Shown here in pieces: positions 53,725 through 63,976 of a DNA stretch of 64,000 nucleotides. Position 1 is the stretch's first letter, and the number at the start of each line of letters is the position of its first letter. Below the pieces are notes generated by a model. It was not told where the DNA came from. It did not search any database and saw only the letters and a program-made list of their open reading frames with translations. Origin of the DNA: Burkholderia humptydooensis (GTDB lineage: Bacteria > Pseudomonadota > Gammaproteobacteria > Burkholderiales > Burkholderiaceae); NCBI RefSeq assembly GCF_001513745.1, contig NZ_CP013380.1:1612001-1676000 (forward strand), in the 5' to 3' direction. The translations under genes were made by a program, and so were the position numbers.

Positions 53725-53778
53725 GGTTGCAAATTGAAACCAAAAGAAGAATAAATGCGCCGGTTTTAAATTGCAACT
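53725..53778 (-). promoter_or_regulatory. MFS promoter bracketed by two operator-like dyads
   Basis: On the minus strand TTGCAA (complement of 53771-53776) and TATTCT (53748-53753) are 17 nt apart. GGTTGCAAATTGAAACC (53725-53741, nearly palindromic) and an inverted related copy (53762-53778, 14 of 17 matches) flank the -10 and overlap the -35, a layout expected for a repressor. Confidence 0.6.
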
Positions 53779-53966
53779 CGTTGGGCGAGCCTCGATGCCG
53801 CGATCCGGCCGGATGTGCGATGAAAAGCCGAGTGCGGGGAAGCCTCGTTTCGCGCCGAGCATCGTCGGCGGCGAGCGTGGCCGTCCGATCCGGTCTATGC
53901 TACGGAGCCGGCGTCAACCGTAGCCGGCCATCCCGCAGACGATCCAGGAACCCGTCAGGAGAACCC

Positions 53967-54473
53967 ATGGCACTTTCGATGTACGACGTCTCCATTCCCG
54001 TGCTCATTCGCGGCTTGAACAACCTGTTGGCCGTGCTCGACAAGGGCGACGCATACGCACGCGCGCAGGGCGTCGATCCGGCCGAGCTCGTTCGCGCGCG
54101 GCTTCGCGACGACATGCATGCGCTCGACGCGCAGGTCCAGCGGGCGAGCGACACCGCGAAGGGATGCGGCGCGCGGCTCGCGGGCATCGCGGTGCCGTCG
54201 TTCGCCGATACGGAGACGACGTTCGCCGAGCTGCGTGCGCGCATCGGCAAGACGATCGATTTCCTGAAGACGATCCAGCCCGCGCAACTCGACGGCAGCG
54301 AGACGCGCACGATCGAGTTGCCGTTGCGCGATGGCGTGATGACGTTCGACGGCAAGTCGTATCTGCTTGGCTTTGCGTTGCCGAATTTCTATTTCCATAC
54401 GACGACCGCGTACGACATCCTGCGGCACAAGGGCGTGCCGCTTGCCAAGATGGACTTTCTCGGCGGGCGCTGA
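53967..54473 (+). CDS. DUF1993 family protein
   Basis: 168-residue soluble helical protein of DUF1993 (SMYDVSIPVLIRGLNNLLAV, FAELRARIGKTIDFLKTI, NFYFHTTTAYDILRHKGVPL), related in fold to DinB-like four-helix bundles. No activity is established. AGGAGAA before ATG 53967 fixes the start. Divergent from the MFS gene. Confidence 0.88.
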   Translation: MALSMYDVSIPVLIRGLNNLLAVLDKGDAYARAQGVDPAELVRARLRDDMHALDAQVQRASDTAKGCGARLAGIAVPSFADTETTFAELRARIGKTIDFLKTIQPAQLDGSETRTIELPLRDGVMTFDGKSYLLGFALPNFYFHTTTAYDILRHKGVPLAKMDFLGGR

Positions 54474-54886
54474 CGTGAATGGGGCTCGCGCCGCCGTTGC
54501 CGGCGGCGTCCGCGAGCGTGCCACGTTCGGACGACAACGACCAACGCGGCAGTCGACGTGGCCGGCCGACACAAAGACGGGCGGAGCGACGCGGATTTTC
54601 GACGAGTGCATATGCGGGAAGGGGGAACTTGACGGATCGGCCCATGCGGCGCGAGTCGATGAGCCGGCAGCCGGAATCCGGCGAAGGAGGCGGCGCGAGA
54701 ACAATCGCAGGCCTGCGCGGCGCGGCGCCGTATGCCGGGATGGCGCGACAGGGCGACGGGGAGATAGCGCGGAGCGCCGTCGACCGACGCCATTGATCGC
54801 GATTCCGCCGCGCGCGGCCGACGTCTGCCGACGGGTTCCGCTTGCGTCTCGCGTCACGCGGAGAGGCTTTCCGCTACGGCTAGAAT
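54474..54886. other. Interval without recognisable gene
   Basis: 413 bp. Open frames on both strands here are short and Arg-rich, without homology I recognise or ribosome-binding sites. A TAGAAT (54881-54886) abuts the small lipoprotein stop. Nothing else is seen. Confidence 0.5.
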
Positions 54887-55039
54887 CTAAAATCTCACCC
54901 CGGTCGCGCATCCGCCCGCGAATCCGCCGGTCCCGCCGGCGCCGCCGCACATCACGCCGCAGCCCGACGCCAATCCGGCGACGGTGAGGGCAGCGGCAAA
55001 AACGAGGGCGCGAACACTGCGCCGAGTGACGACCGACAT
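54887..55039 (-). CDS. Small lipoprotein, 50 residues
   Basis: A short gene: basic n-region (MSVVTRRSVR), hydrophobic core (ALVFAAALTVAG) and lipobox LASGC with lipidated Cys27, leaving a mature Gly-rich 24-residue peptide with two more cysteines (31 and 44). This is a complete type II signal and supports a real secreted product despite its size. AGGG lies about 11 nt upstream, a weak site. Function unknown. Confidence 0.55.
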   Translation of the reverse strand: MSVVTRRSVRALVFAAALTVAGLASGCGVMCGGAGGTGGFAGGCATGVRF

Positions 55040-55215
55040 TGTTTCGTTGCCCTGAGCGAGCGCGGAACGGCAGGCCGCCGCGCGGTTGGATGGATCGCAG
55101 CAAGAATAGCGCCTTTTCTCGCGTCCGAGCCCGGATATCGAGCATTTACTCGGGCGGGCTGGACCTGGGCGCGCCGCCTGCTAAAATCCGCATGCCGCAT
55201 TGTCATGAAACCCCG

Positions 55216-56198
<983 letters not shown>

Positions 56199-56251
56199 AC
56201 CGGGCGGCGCGGAACGCCTCTAAACACGTCCGATCCTCTTCCTGCGAATTC

Positions 56252-57193
56252 ATGATTTCCACGTTCCGCACGCCGCGCACGATTCGTCTGCTCGCCCCTT
56301 CCGGTTATCCGCACGACCCGGCCGCGATCGATCGCGCGATCGAACGCCTGAGCATCGAGCAGCATCGCATCGAGAACCTCGACGCGACGCAACGCCGCTA
56401 CCAGCGCTTCGCCGGCACCGACGGCGAGCGCGCAGGCGACCTGAACCGGCTCGCCGATCCGTCGCTGCCGCTGCCCGACATCGGCCTCGCGGTGCGCGGC
56501 GGCTATGGCGCCGCGCGAATCCTGCACGGGCTCGACTACCGGGGCCTCGAAAGGCGGCTGCGCGACAAGCCGATCGCGCTGGTCGGCCATAGCGATTTCA
56601 CCGCGATCCAGCTCGCGCTTTATGCGAAGGCGCGCGTGCAGACGTTCGGCGGCCCGATGCTGTCGGCCGATTTCGGCGCTCAGGCGCCGAGCGAGTTCAC
56701 GCTCGCCCATTTCTGGCAGACCCTCACGCAGCCGACGACGACGATCGTCTCCGACGTGCCGCAGACGCAGGTCGTCAACGCGTCGGGCACGCTGTGGGGC
56801 GGCAATCTCGCGATTCTCGCGTCGCTCGTCGGCACGCCGTACATGCCGCAGATCGAAGGCGGAATCCTGTTCGTCGAGGACGTGAACGAGCAGCCGTTCC
56901 GGATCGAGCGGATGATCTATCAGTTGCATTTCGCGGGCATTCTCGCGCGCCAGCAGGCGCTCGTGCTCGGGCAGTTCACCGGCGCGCGTCCGTTCGAATA
57001 CGACAACGGCTACGACATGCAGACGATGATCGAGCAGGTGCGCGGCGTGATCGGCATTCCTGTCGTCACCGGGTTGCAGTTCGGCCATGTGCCCGATCTG
57101 CTGACGCTGCCGTTCGGCGCGCGCACGGAACTCGTCGCGAACGAGCATGGCTTCAGGCTGACGATGTCCGACTATCCACATCTCGCGGCGTGA
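56252..57193 (+). CDS. ldcA: LD-carboxypeptidase (peptidoglycan recycling)
   Basis: 313-residue S66 serine peptidase that removes the terminal D-Ala from tetrapeptides during murein recycling in the cytoplasm. The Ser-Glu-His triad is visible: Ser in VGHSDFTAIQLAL, Glu in LFVEDVNEQPFRIERM and His in GLQFGHVPDLLTLPFG. No signal peptide, as expected. It is followed by a strong terminator. Confidence 0.93.
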   Translation: MISTFRTPRTIRLLAPSGYPHDPAAIDRAIERLSIEQHRIENLDATQRRYQRFAGTDGERAGDLNRLADPSLPLPDIGLAVRGGYGAARILHGLDYRGLERRLRDKPIALVGHSDFTAIQLALYAKARVQTFGGPMLSADFGAQAPSEFTLAHFWQTLTQPTTTIVSDVPQTQVVNASGTLWGGNLAILASLVGTPYMPQIEGGILFVEDVNEQPFRIERMIYQLHFAGILARQQALVLGQFTGARPFEYDNGYDMQTMIEQVRGVIGIPVVTGLQFGHVPDLLTLPFGARTELVANEHGFRLTMSDYPHLAA

Positions 57194-57218
57194 GCGGAGC
57201 GCGAGCCGATGCGAAGTG

Positions 57219-57244
57219 AAAAAGGCGGGAGACCGCCTTTTTTT
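57219..57244 (+). terminator. Intrinsic terminator after ldcA
   Basis: Stem AAAGGCGG (57221-57228) / CCGCCTTT (57233-57240) with GAGA loop and a run of seven T in total, 27 nt after the ldcA stop. Confidence 0.9.
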
Positions 57245-57314
57245 GCATCGATATGCGCAACTAACGATCAACCCTCATCGAGCACTCGAACTGTCGCGCG
57301 GCACCAAACAAAGG

Positions 57315-57329
57315 CAAAATTGTCGACAA
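57315..57329. promoter_or_regulatory. Operator-like site 1 upstream of gntR
   Basis: CAAAATTGTCGACAA with the perfect palindrome TTGTCGACAA. A second copy with one change occurs at 57457-57471. Likely binding site for the downstream GntR regulator. Confidence 0.6.
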
Positions 57330-57456
57330 AATAGTACAGGCTTGATGGCGAGGGCTGCGGTCGAATGCGCCAGAAGCTTGGTCGAATGTACCAATTCAGG
57401 GCGATGGCACCGATGCGAAGCACTCGGCATCACTCGAATTGTGCAAAATGGCAAAA

Positions 57457-57492
57457 CAAAATTGTTGACAATATTTATGTCCAACCTACGAT
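57457..57492 (+). promoter_or_regulatory. gntR promoter with operator-like site 2
   Basis: CAAAATTGTTGACAA (57457-57471) repeats site 1 with one mismatch and contains the -35 TTGACA (57465-57470). TACGAT (57487-57492) follows at 16 nt. A regulator bound here would block the promoter, consistent with autorepression. Confidence 0.6.
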
Positions 57493-57507
57493 GCTGTCCA
57501 TAACGAG

Positions 57508-58212
57508 ATGCGAAACATGACGAAGAAAGATTCCGCGCTGACGGGCGCGAGCCCCGAGTCGATCGCCGAGCGGATCCGCACCGCGATCCTCGAGCATCGG
57601 CTCGCGCCCGGCACGAAGCTGACGGAAGCGCAGTTATGCGAAGTGTTCGGCGTGAAGCGCGGCGCGATCCGGCAGGCGCTCGCGCTCCTCGCCACCGATC
57701 GGCTCGTCGATCTGGAGCCGAATCGCGGCGCGTTTGTCGCGAGTCCGACGCTGCAGGACGTGCACGAAGTGTTCGAGATGCGGCGCATCGTCGAGCTCGC
57801 GGTGATGGAGCGGCTCGCGACGGGACCGGGCGCGAAGCGCCTGAAGGGCGTCGCGGCGATGATCGACAAGGAGCGCCACGCATTCGAGCGGCGCGATTAT
57901 CCGGCATGGATTCGGCTGTCGGGCGAGTTCCATACCGAGCTTGCGGCGCTCACCGGCAACACGGTGCTGCGCGATTGCCTGGGCGGGCTCGTCGCGCGCT
58001 CGACGCTGATGTCGGCGCTGTATGAATCGCACGGGCGCAGCCCGTGCTCGTTCGACGACCATGCGCAGATCCTCGCGGCGCTCGAAGCCGGCGACGCGAA
58101 GCGCGCGGCGCAGTTGATGGCGCGCCACCTGCAGCACGTCGAACTGAAGATGCTCGATCGGCCGGCGCAGGGCGCGGTCGATCTGCGCGAGGTGTTCGGC
58201 CATCCGGGCTGA
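57508..58212 (+). CDS. GntR-family regulator (FCD subfamily) of the allantoin cluster
   Basis: 234-residue regulator: N-terminal winged helix (IAERIRTAILEHRLAPGTKL; LCEVFGVKRGAIRQALALLA; PNRGAFVASP) and a C-terminal all-helical FCD ligand domain with metal-ligand-type residues (FHTELAALTGNTVL; FDDHAQILAALEAGDA). It heads the allantoin permease and catabolic genes and probably represses them. ATG 57508 is listed; ATG 57517 (MTKKDS) has a better-placed GAG site and is equally possible. Confidence 0.9.
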   Translation: MRNMTKKDSALTGASPESIAERIRTAILEHRLAPGTKLTEAQLCEVFGVKRGAIRQALALLATDRLVDLEPNRGAFVASPTLQDVHEVFEMRRIVELAVMERLATGPGAKRLKGVAAMIDKERHAFERRDYPAWIRLSGEFHTELAALTGNTVLRDCLGGLVARSTLMSALYESHGRSPCSFDDHAQILAALEAGDAKRAAQLMARHLQHVELKMLDRPAQGAVDLREVFGHPG

Positions 58213-58367
58213 CGGCCCGGCCGCACGCCGAACGCGCTCACTGAACTGACGAAATGCCGGGCGGCCGCGCACGCGGACGCCTCGCCAGGGCGGCATCGGG
58301 CGACCACGTTCGAGCCGCGATTTCAATGACGATCGCGCGGCTCGTCCGCGGCAGGCAAGGAGATGTC

Positions 58368-59858
58368 ATGGTTCAGTTCAGTGTGGCGCAGCAAAGCGCG
58401 TCGTATCGGCCGAACGAGGATCGCCCGGGCGATCCGGACGACGGCGCGGCGATGCCCGCCGGCTACAGCAAACGTCTGTACAACGAAGATCTCGCGCCGC
58501 TCGCGAACCAGAGCTGGGGCGCATACAACATCTTCGCGTTCTGGATGTCCGACGTGCACAGCGTCGGCGGCTACGTGTTCGCGGGCAGCCTGTTCGCGCT
58601 CGGCCTGACGAGCTGGCAGGTGCTCGTCGCGCTGCTCGTCGGCATTTCGATCGTCAACGTGCTCTGCAACCTGATCGCGAAGCCGAGCCAGCAGCTCGGC
58701 GTGCCGTATCCGGTTGCGTGCCGCGCGACGTTCGGCGTGCTCGGCGCGAACGTGCCCGCGGTGATCCGCGGCCTCATCGCGATCGCATGGTATGGCATCC
58801 AGACTTATCTCGCGTCGAGCGCGCTCGTGATCGTCGTGCTCAAGTTCTTTCCGCAATGGATGCCGTATGCGGACGTGCATCGCTATGGCTTTCTCGGGCT
58901 GTCGGCGCTCGGCTGGACGGGCTTCATGCTGCTGTGGGTGCTGCAGGCGCTCGTGTTCTGGAACGGCATGGAGACGATCAAGAAGTTCATCGATTTCGCC
59001 GGTCCCGCGGTCTACGTGGTGATGTTCGTCCTCGCGGGCTACATGGTGTGGCGCGCGGGCTGGCGCAATATCGGCCTCAATCTCGGCGGCGTCAGGTATC
59101 ACGGCGCCGCAGCGATCCCGGTGATGGTGACGGCGATCTCGCTCGTCGTGTCGTATTTTTCCGGGCCGATGCTCAACTTCGGCGACTTTTCGCGCTACTG
59201 CGGGAGCTATCGCAGCGTGAAGCGCGGCAATTTCTGGGGGCTGCCCGTCAACTTCCTCGCGTTCTCGCTCGTCACCGTGATCACGACGGCCGCGACGCTG
59301 CCGGTGTTCGGACAACTGATCACCGATCCCGTCGAGACGGTCGGCCGCATCGATCATCCGACCGCGGTGATTCTCGGCGCGCTGACCTTCACGATCGCGA
59401 CGATCGGCATCAACATCGTCGCGAACTTCGTGTCGCCCGCGTTCGACTTCTCGAATGTCGCGCCGCGCCTGATTAGCTGGCGCGCGGGCGGGATGCTCGC
59501 GGCGGTCGCGTCGGTGTTCATCACGCCGTGGAATCTCTTCAACAATCCCGCGGTGATCCATTACACGCTCGACGTGCTCGGCAGCTTCATCGGGCCGCTG
59601 TACGGCGTGCTGATCGTCGATTTCCATCTCGTGAAGCGCGGCGCGTTGCGGCGCGACGATCTGTACACGACGTCGACCGACGGCGCGTACTGGTATCGCG
59701 ACGGCGTGAACCGGCGCGCGGTCGCCGCGCTGCTGCCCGCGGCCGCGATCGCCGTCGCGTGCGTGATGGCGCCCGCGCTGTCCGGGCTCGCGAACTTCTC
59801 TTGGTTCATCGGCGCGGCGCTCGGCGGTGTGTTCTACCGCGCGCTTGCGAAAGCATGA
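58368..59858 (+). CDS. NCS1-family nucleobase/allantoin permease
   Basis: 496-residue sodium- or proton-coupled NCS1 transporter with 12 helices. YNEDLAPLANQSWGAYNIFA and FWMSDVHSVGGYVFAGSLF are the conserved first segments; FSGPMLNFGDFSRYC and VNFVSPAFDFSNVAPRLISW are in the core. The company of allantoin enzymes suggests allantoin, hydantoin or uric-acid-derived substrate. AAGGAG at 58357-58362 sets ATG 58368. Confidence 0.9.
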   Translation: MVQFSVAQQSASYRPNEDRPGDPDDGAAMPAGYSKRLYNEDLAPLANQSWGAYNIFAFWMSDVHSVGGYVFAGSLFALGLTSWQVLVALLVGISIVNVLCNLIAKPSQQLGVPYPVACRATFGVLGANVPAVIRGLIAIAWYGIQTYLASSALVIVVLKFFPQWMPYADVHRYGFLGLSALGWTGFMLLWVLQALVFWNGMETIKKFIDFAGPAVYVVMFVLAGYMVWRAGWRNIGLNLGGVRYHGAAAIPVMVTAISLVVSYFSGPMLNFGDFSRYCGSYRSVKRGNFWGLPVNFLAFSLVTVITTAATLPVFGQLITDPVETVGRIDHPTAVILGALTFTIATIGINIVANFVSPAFDFSNVAPRLISWRAGGMLAAVASVFITPWNLFNNPAVIHYTLDVLGSFIGPLYGVLIVDFHLVKRGALRRDDLYTTSTDGAYWYRDGVNRRAVAALLPAAAIAVACVMAPALSGLANFSWFIGAALGGVFYRALAKA

Positions 59859-59868
59859 CGGAGTCCAT

Positions 59869-60681
59869 ATGAAAATAAAACTGATCAATCCGAACACGAC
59901 GCAGCGGATGACCGACGCGATGGGCCGCTGCGCGCGCGAGGTCGCGTCGGCGGGCACGGCGATCGTCGCCGTGAGCCCGGCGATGGGGCCGCCTTCGATC
60001 GAAGGCCATTACGACGAGGCGCTCGCGACGCCCGGCCTTCTGGCCGAAGTCGCGGCGGGCGAGCGCGACGGCTTCGACGGCTACGTGATCGCGTGCTTCG
60101 GCGATCCGGGGCTGTACGCGGCGCGCGAGCTCGCGCGCGGGCCCGTGATCGGCATCGCGGAGGCGGCGATGCACGCGGCGAGCGTGCTCGCGCCGGGCTT
60201 CTCGGTCGTGACGACGCTTGCGCGCACTTGCGGGATGGCGTGGCATCTCGCCGAGCGTTACGGGATGAAGCGGTTCTGCCGCAACGTGCGCGCGACCGAT
60301 GTCGCGGTGCTCGATCTCGACCGGCCCGGCTCGGCCGCGCGCCGCGTGATCGTCGACGAATGCCGGCGCGCGCTCGACGAGGATGGCGCGGACGCGATCG
60401 TGCTCGGCTGCGCGGGGATGGCCGAGTTCGCGCACGAGATCGAGGCGGCGATCGGCGCGCCCGTCGTCGAGGGCGTGACGGCCGCCGTCAAATGGGCGGA
60501 GGCGCTGATCGCGCTGAAGCTCGCAACCGCGAAGCGCGGCGATTTCGCGCGGCCGCTCGCGAAGCGCTACGACGGCGAGTTCGCGCGCTTCAGCCCGGAC
60601 GGGGCGCTCGCGCCCGTCGCGGCGACGCAAGACACGCCGTCTCCCGACGTTTTTCCGCAACCGCACATACATTCCGTCTGA
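59869..60681 (+). CDS. Asp/Glu/hydantoin racemase family protein, probable allantoin racemase
   Basis: 270-residue HyuE-like racemase. IKLINPNTTQRMTDAMGR opens the fold. The two catalytic cysteines are predicted in VIACFGDPGLYAAREL and VLGCAGMAEFAHEI. In purine clusters this family interconverts R- and S-allantoin so that both feed allantoinase; inferred from neighbours. It starts 10 nt after the permease stop. Confidence 0.85.
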   Translation: MKIKLINPNTTQRMTDAMGRCAREVASAGTAIVAVSPAMGPPSIEGHYDEALATPGLLAEVAAGERDGFDGYVIACFGDPGLYAARELARGPVIGIAEAAMHAASVLAPGFSVVTTLARTCGMAWHLAERYGMKRFCRNVRATDVAVLDLDRPGSAARRVIVDECRRALDEDGADAIVLGCAGMAEFAHEIEAAIGAPVVEGVTAAVKWAEALIALKLATAKRGDFARPLAKRYDGEFARFSPDGALAPVAATQDTPSPDVFPQPHIHSV

Positions 60682-60826
60682 CATGCATTATCCGTGTGCC
60701 CGTATGGGCGCTCCGGGGTGTTTTCGCTACACTGGGTCGTCCGTCGCATCGGCCGCGCAGCCCCGGTTTCCGGGCATCGCGCGGCCGAGGCGAACCCGCT
60801 GACGGAGCATCACTTCGCACCCAACC

Positions 60827-61780
60827 ATGGCATTCGATCCCAACTATCCACGCGATCTGATCGGCTACGGCCGATATCCGGTGCAGGCGAACTGGCCGGG
60901 CCGCGCGCGCGTCGCGGTGCAGTTCGTGCTCAATTACGAGGAAGGCGGCGAAAACTGCGTGCTGCACGGCGATCCCGCGTCCGAGCAGTTCCTGTCCGAG
61001 ATCGTCGGCGCAGCCGCGTATCCGGCGCGCCACATGAGCATGGAATCGATCTACGAATACGGCTCGCGCGCGGGCGCGTGGCGCATCCTGCGCGAGTTCG
61101 AGACGCGCGGGCTGCCGCTCACGGTGTTCGGCGTCGGCATGGCGATCGAGCGGCATCCGGAGCTCGCGCGCGCGTTCGTCGAGCTCGGCCACGAGATCGC
61201 GTGTCACGGCTGGCGCTGGATTCACTATCAGGACATGACGCCCGAGCGCGAGGCCGAGCACATGAAGCTCGGGATGGAAGCGATCGAGCGCGTGACGGGC
61301 GTGCGCCCGCTCGGCTGGTATACGGGCCGCGACAGTCCGAACACGCATCGGCTCGTCGCCGAGTACGGCGGCTTTTTGTACGACTCCGATCATTACGGCG
61401 ACGACCTGCCGTTCTGGATGGACGTCGAGGTGTCGGGCGGCGCGAGCGCGCCGCAACTGATCGTCCCGTACACGCTCGATGCGAACGACATGCGTTTCGC
61501 GACGCCGCAGGGCTTCAACACAGCCGATCATTTCTTCCACTACCTGCGCGACGCGTTCGACGTGCTGTACGAGGAGGGCGACGAGGCGCCGAAGATGATG
61601 TCGATCGGCATGCACTGCCGGCTGCTCGGCAGGCCGGGGCGCTTTCGCGCGCTGCAGCGCTTCCTCGATCACGTCGAGCGGCACGATCGCGTATGGGTTG
61701 CGCGCCGCGTCGACATCGCGCGCCACTGGCGCGAGCATCATCCGTATCGGCCGCAACCTCGGCGCGAGGGGAACGCATGA
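60827..61780 (+). CDS. puuE: Allantoinase PuuE (polysaccharide-deacetylase fold)
   Basis: 317-residue cofactor-independent allantoinase of the NodB-like fold, hydrolysing allantoin to allantoate. YPRDLIGYGRYPVQANWPG, VQFVLNYEEGGENCVLHGD and ELGHEIACHGWRWIHYQDM are family hallmarks. It is unrelated to the metal-dependent AllB/PucH type. It starts after a 145-nt gap and overlaps uraD by 4 nt. Confidence 0.93.
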   Translation: MAFDPNYPRDLIGYGRYPVQANWPGRARVAVQFVLNYEEGGENCVLHGDPASEQFLSEIVGAAAYPARHMSMESIYEYGSRAGAWRILREFETRGLPLTVFGVGMAIERHPELARAFVELGHEIACHGWRWIHYQDMTPEREAEHMKLGMEAIERVTGVRPLGWYTGRDSPNTHRLVAEYGGFLYDSDHYGDDLPFWMDVEVSGGASAPQLIVPYTLDANDMRFATPQGFNTADHFFHYLRDAFDVLYEEGDEAPKMMSIGMHCRLLGRPGRFRALQRFLDHVERHDRVWVARRVDIARHWREHHPYRPQPRREGNA

Positions 61781-62301
61781 TGCAGGCGATGCACTACACG
61801 CTCGCGCAGTTGAACGCGATGTCGACGGATGCGTTCGTCGCGGCGCTGTCCGGGATCTTCGAGCATTCGCCGTGGGTCGCCGAGGCGGCGGCGGCCGCGC
61901 GGCCCTTCGCCAGCATCGGCGCATTGCACAGGACGATGAAGGACGCGGTCGAGGGCGCGGGCGACGCGCGGCAGCTCGCGCTCGTCAATGCGCACCCGGA
62001 GCTTGCCGGCAAGGCGGCGGTGCGCGGCGAGCTGACCGCAGAATCGACGCGCGAGCAGAGCGGCGCGGGTCTCGACCGCTGCACGCAGGAGGAGTTCGAC
62101 AAGCTGCAGCGGCTTAATCGCGCGTATCGCGAGAAATTCGGCTTCCCGTTCATCCTCGCGGTGCGCGGCTACGACCGGCACGGAATCATCGCGAACTTCG
62201 AGGCGCGCGTCGGCCATACGCGCGACGAGGAACTGCGCGCGAGCCTCGGGCAGATCTATCGGATCGCGCGTTTCCGGCTCGACGATCTGATCGACGCGTG
62301 A
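61777..62301 (+). CDS. uraD: 2-oxo-4-hydroxy-4-carboxy-5-ureidoimidazoline (OHCU) decarboxylase
   Basis: 174-residue helical enzyme that makes S-allantoin stereospecifically from the uricase/HIU-hydrolase product. The catalytic His is in FASIGALHRTMKDAVEG. LVNAHPELAGKAA and EFDKLQRLNRAYREKFGFPF are signature segments. GAGGGGAA is six nt from ATG 61777, which overlaps the puuE stop. Uricase and HIU hydrolase are not in the window. Confidence 0.93.
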   Translation: MMQAMHYTLAQLNAMSTDAFVAALSGIFEHSPWVAEAAAAARPFASIGALHRTMKDAVEGAGDARQLALVNAHPELAGKAAVRGELTAESTREQSGAGLDRCTQEEFDKLQRLNRAYREKFGFPFILAVRGYDRHGIIANFEARVGHTRDEELRASLGQIYRIARFRLDDLIDA

Positions 62302-62424
62302 GCGCCGGCTGAACGCTTCGTCCGGTTCGGCGCGGCCCCCGCCAGGTCCGCGCGCGACGACGCGCGGCGGCGGTTTTCCACTCATCAGGCATCAGGTATC
62401 ACGCACCACGACAAGGACAAGACG

Positions 62425-63438
62425 ATGACTCTTCCGCTTTTCGATCCGAATGCTCCCGAATTCACGCGGCGTTACGTGAATCTCGCCGACCCGCGTCTCG
62501 GCGCGCAGGCGCTTGAGGCGAGCGACGATTTCTTCGCACCGAAGGAGCGCATGCTGAATCCGGAGCCCGCCGTGTTCATCCCGGGCAAGTACGACGATCA
62601 CGGCAAATGGATGGACGGCTGGGAGACGCGCCGCAAGCGCACGACGGGCTACGACTGGTGCATCGTGAAGCTCGCGCGGCCCGGCGTGATCAAGGGCTTC
62701 GACATCGATACGAGCCACTTCACGGGCAACTTCCCGCCGGCCGCGTCGATCGAGGCCGCGCACGTGCCCGAAGGCGCGCTGAACGAGGTGACGGAGTGGG
62801 CCGAGATCGTGCCGTCGACGACGCTGCAGGGCAATAGCCATCACTACATCGAAGCGCATGACGCGAACGCGTACACGCATCTGCGCGTGAACATCTACCC
62901 GGACGGCGGCATCGCGCGGCTGCGCGTGTACGGCCAGCCGCAGCTCGATTGGGCGGGCGCGAGCCGATCCGAGCTGTTCGATCTCGCGGCGATGGAGAAC
63001 GGCGGCTACGTCGTCGCGGCGAACAACCAGCACTTCGGCCTCGCGTCGAACGTGCTGCTGCCGGGCCGCGGCGTGAACATGGGCGACGGCTGGGAGACGC
63101 GCCGCCGCCGCGAGCCGGGCAACGACTGGGCGATCATCGCGCTCGCGCGGCCGGGCGTGATCCGCAGGATCGAAGTCGATACCGCGCATTTCAAGGGCAA
63201 CTATCCGGACCGCTGCTCGGTCCAGGCCGCCTGCGTGACGGGCGGCACCGACAGCTCGCTCGTCACGCAGGCGATGTTCTGGCCGGTGCTGCTCGGCGAG
63301 CAGAAGCTGCAGATGGACAAGCAGCACGCTTTCGAAGCCGAGCTCGCCGCGCTCGGGCCCGTCACGCACGTGCGGCTGAACATCATTCCGGACGGCGGCG
63401 TGTCGCGTCTGCGCGTATGGGGCACGCTCGACAAATGA
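62425..63438 (+). CDS. alc: Allantoicase
   Basis: 337-residue enzyme that splits allantoate to ureidoglycolate and urea. It is built of two homologous jelly-roll repeats, visible as [20 protein letters not shown] in the first half and [20 protein letters not shown] in the second, each followed by an RPGVI-(K/R) segment and IDTSHF/VDTAHF. It overlaps allA by 4 nt. Confidence 0.95.
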   Translation: MTLPLFDPNAPEFTRRYVNLADPRLGAQALEASDDFFAPKERMLNPEPAVFIPGKYDDHGKWMDGWETRRKRTTGYDWCIVKLARPGVIKGFDIDTSHFTGNFPPAASIEAAHVPEGALNEVTEWAEIVPSTTLQGNSHHYIEAHDANAYTHLRVNIYPDGGIARLRVYGQPQLDWAGASRSELFDLAAMENGGYVVAANNQHFGLASNVLLPGRGVNMGDGWETRRRREPGNDWAIIALARPGVIRRIEVDTAHFKGNYPDRCSVQAACVTGGTDSSLVTQAMFWPVLLGEQKLQMDKQHAFEAELAALGPVTHVRLNIIPDGGVSRLRVWGTLDK

Positions 63439-63947
63439 AGACGCTCGCGATCGAACCGTTGACGCGCGCCGCGTTCGCGCCGTTCGGCGACGTCATCGAA
63501 ACGGCGGGCGCGAAGCAGATCCCGATCAACCTCGGCACGACGATGCGCTTTCACGATCTCGCGAAGATCGACGTCGCCGACGAAGGCGGGCGGCCGCTCG
63601 TGAACCTGTTTCGCGGACAGCCGCGCGCGCTGCCGTTCGAGGTGACGATGCTCGAGCGGCATCCGCTCGGCAGCCAGGCGTTCATTCCGCTGACGGACCG
63701 GCCTTATATCGTTGTCGTCGCGCCGGCGGGCGATCTCGATCCGTCGAAGATTCGCGCGTTCGTGACGAGCGGATGGCAGGGCGTGAACTACGCGAAGGGC
63801 GTCTGGCACCACCCGCTGATCGCGTTCGGCGAGGTGAGCGACTTCATCGTCGTCGATCGCGGCGGCGACGGGTTGAACCTCAATGAACAGGATCTGCAGG
63901 AATCGCTGTGGCTCACCGAAGAGGCGCTGCACGCGCTGACGGCCTGA
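63435..63947 (+). CDS. allA: Ureidoglycolate lyase
   Basis: 170-residue cupin-like enzyme converting ureidoglycolate to glyoxylate and urea. [35 protein letters not shown] and [13 protein letters not shown] are conserved. It completes allantoin to glyoxylate plus two urea. ATG 63435 overlaps the allantoicase stop (ATGA). Confidence 0.94.
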   Translation: MKTLAIEPLTRAAFAPFGDVIETAGAKQIPINLGTTMRFHDLAKIDVADEGGRPLVNLFRGQPRALPFEVTMLERHPLGSQAFIPLTDRPYIVVVAPAGDLDPSKIRAFVTSGWQGVNYAKGVWHHPLIAFGEVSDFIVVDRGGDGLNLNEQDLQESLWLTEEALHALTA

Positions 63948-63976
63948 TCCGGCAAACCCCCCCGCTTGACCCGGGA

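Noticed and set aside
58323..59957. Long frame opposite the NCS1 permease
   Set aside because: His/Arg/Asp-rich shadow of a membrane protein gene.
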